NCBI GenBank assembly: GCA_937892095.1
Contig: CALAVC010000189.1
Coordinates: forward strand, 1 to 7,455
Direction: 5' to 3'
Length of the DNA stretch: 7,455 nucleotides
DNA from: an uncultured Bacteroidales bacterium
GTDB taxonomy: Bacteria; Bacteroidota; Bacteroidia; Bacteroidales; Marinilabiliaceae
Part shown: positions 6,682 through 7,455 of the stretch, in pieces
Position numbering within the stretch: the stretch's first letter is position 1
How the letters are laid out: each line of letters opens with the position of its first letter
The notes under the pieces: model-generated
What the model was told of the DNA's origin: nothing
The model's input: the letters and a program-made list of their open reading frames with translations, nothing else
Database searches by the model: none
Position numbers and translations under genes: made by a program

Positions 6682-7376
6682 ACTCTGACCAGTTGGTTGA
6701 TAAACTTCAGCAGTTTGTTCTTGTATTCCACATCATTGAGATTGAAACGCTCCTCGATGATAAGGCTGTTGAGTTGTCCCTCGATGTGGTCGTCGACGAT
6801 TGTAGAAATCTGACGGAGGTAGCGTTTCAGCGAGTCGTAGGCCAGTGCCACCCGCTCGTAGGGATAGTCGAAACGCAACAGCATGTCGAGATTCTCCACA
6901 TTGCGCCCGATCATCATGATATATAGTGCCTTGTGGTTGCGCAGACGCTGCTCTGCAGAGCCCCAGAACGCCAACGACCAGTCGATGACGGGTTGCAGGG
7001 CTGTGACGTTCATTTCGCGCCGTTCCTTGCACTCTTTCATCAGTGCCACGCTCATCTCCAGATAACTGAGGGTTTCGCTCATGATGTCCTCGCGCAGGAG
7101 GATGGCATTGTCCTTGGCCTTGACCTGTGCCGCCATCACCGAAGCGATATTGTCTTCGTCGTACATCATGCCGAAGGTGAATTCTTCACTCGACTGATAG
7201 ACACCGTTGACATCGAGACGTGTCCATAGCAGGGAATAGTCTTCCAGTTCTCCGTCGATCATCTTGTCGTAACACTTACGCAGCAAATGCAGCGTAATAT
7301 ACACTCTCTCTTCATAGCGCCCCAGCCAGTAGAGGCTGTTAGCCTTGGTTGCCGATATCAAACTATTCTGTGTCAT
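6678..7376 (-). CDS. Alpha-E domain protein (DUF403 / COG2307), short form
   Basis: A 232-residue, predominantly helical protein. The alpha-E hallmark is the N-terminal ANSLYWLGRYEER (12-24); a second, repeat-like copy is IGRNVENLDMLLRFD (156-170), and the middle carries the DNAILLREDI segment (89-98) that corresponds to the conserved NARxxRE region. The family's biochemical role is not established; genomically it accompanies circularly permuted ATP-grasp and transglutaminase-like proteins and is thought to assist the ligase. From memory other members are about 300 residues, so this is a compact version. The ATG at 7374-7376 is supported by an in-frame TAA 18 bases upstream (- strand). Its TGA overlaps the transglutaminase GTG, making it the first gene of the visible operon. 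An ATP-grasp partner is not in the window and could be encoded just beyond the right edge. Confidence 0.9.
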   Translation of the reverse strand: MTQNSLISATKANSLYWLGRYEERVYITLHLLRKCYDKMIDGELEDYSLLWTRLDVNGVYQSSEEFTFGMMYDEDNIASVMAAQVKAKDNAILLREDIMSETLSYLEMSVALMKECKERREMNVTALQPVIDWSLAFWGSAEQRLRNHKALYIMMIGRNVENLDMLLRFDYPYERVALAYDSLKRYLRQISTIVDDHIEGQLNSLIIEERFNLNDVEYKNKLLKFINQLVRV

Positions 7377-7406
7377 CTTCTTACCTTTTACTTTTTAACC
7401 TTTTTA
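7377..7406 (-). repeat. Tandem 7-base repeats (TAARARG) abutting the alpha-E start codon
   Basis: On the - strand three adjoining heptamers TAAAAAG (7397-7391), TAAAAGG (7390-7384) and TAAGAAG (7383-7377) run directly into the ATG at 7376. A fourth copy, TAAAAAG (7406-7400), lies two bases further upstream. The tract makes up almost the whole presumed leader. The AAGG and AAGAAG stretches are the only Shine-Dalgarno-like sequence available. Confidence 0.7.
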
Positions 7407-7415
7407 GTAATGATA

Positions 7416-7447
7416 AAAAAATAACTTGGTAAAATTCTGCGTTCAAA
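7416..7447 (-). promoter_or_regulatory. Candidate Bacteroidetes promoter for the alpha-E operon
   Basis: On the - strand TTTG (7447-7444) is followed after 20 bases by TATTTTTT (7423-7416), which matches the -7 consensus TAnnTTTG except for the last base. The consensus spacing is about 19-21 bases. Transcription would begin near 7409, giving a leader of about 30 bases filled by the heptamer repeats. The TTTG overlaps an inverted repeat GCGTT-TG-AACGC (7450-7439) that may belong to the end of an upstream gene. The region is AT-rich, so chance matches are possible. Confidence 0.4.
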
Positions 7448-7455
7448 CGCCCCGA

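Noticed and set aside
7439..7450. Inverted repeat GCGTT-CA-AACGC as a terminator of an upstream gene
   Set aside because: Only a 5-bp stem with a 2-base centre, and no T-run follows immediately on either strand.
7407..7455. 3' end of an upstream - strand gene
   Set aside because: Too short to identify; the frames show no recognisable C-terminus, so no CDS is called.
1..7455. tRNA, rRNA, CRISPR array, insertion sequence, attachment site or riboswitch
   Set aside because: Gaps between genes are 79 bases or less, and I saw no spaced direct repeats, transposase motifs or tRNA-like cloverleaf in them.

Overview
The window looks like a chromosomal segment of a Bacteroidales bacterium, possibly Prevotellaceae. 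The reasons are a Bacteroidetes-style S9B prolyl peptidase, a Bacteroides/Prevotella-type PMCA calcium ATPase, TAnnTTTG-like promoter elements, AT-rich leaders and weak Shine-Dalgarno sites. The genus is an inference. Nearly all of the sequence is coding: six genes, one partial, with the longest gene-free stretch only 79 bases.

Left part (1-4004): the 3' end of a secreted-type S9B serine exopeptidase on the + strand converges on a 1030-residue P-type ATPase on the - strand. They are separated by one perfect hairpin terminator whose downstream arm and T-tract lie inside the last codons of the ATPase. The ATPase has all the catalytic motifs of a P2B (plasma-membrane type) calcium pump, but it seems to carry two extra membrane hairpins, before M1 and between M3 and M4.

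Right part (4051-7376, all - strand, higher GC): a tight gene set read from right to left. It encodes an alpha-E domain protein, a transglutaminase-like cysteine protease/amidase, an M14 AstE/AspA-type zinc carboxypeptidase/deacylase, and a second M14 protein of almost the same length. The first three are joined by 4-base GTGA and ATGA stop/start overlaps; the fourth follows after 16 bases. Alpha-E plus transglutaminase is the known partner pair of the circularly permuted ATP-grasp (amidoligase-type) proteins. The ATP-grasp gene itself is not in the window and may lie just beyond the right edge. The most interesting signal is that the second M14 protein has lost both zinc histidines and the catalytic glutamate while keeping the substrate-binding Asn-Arg motif and the C-terminal domain. 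The operon therefore seems to pair an active metallo-hydrolase with a pseudoenzyme.

Two start codons of this operon (7376 and 4980) are preceded by purine-rich tandem 7-base repeats with different units. These repeats could vary in number and tune expression. Base composition changes sharply near 4050, between the operon and the ATPase gene.
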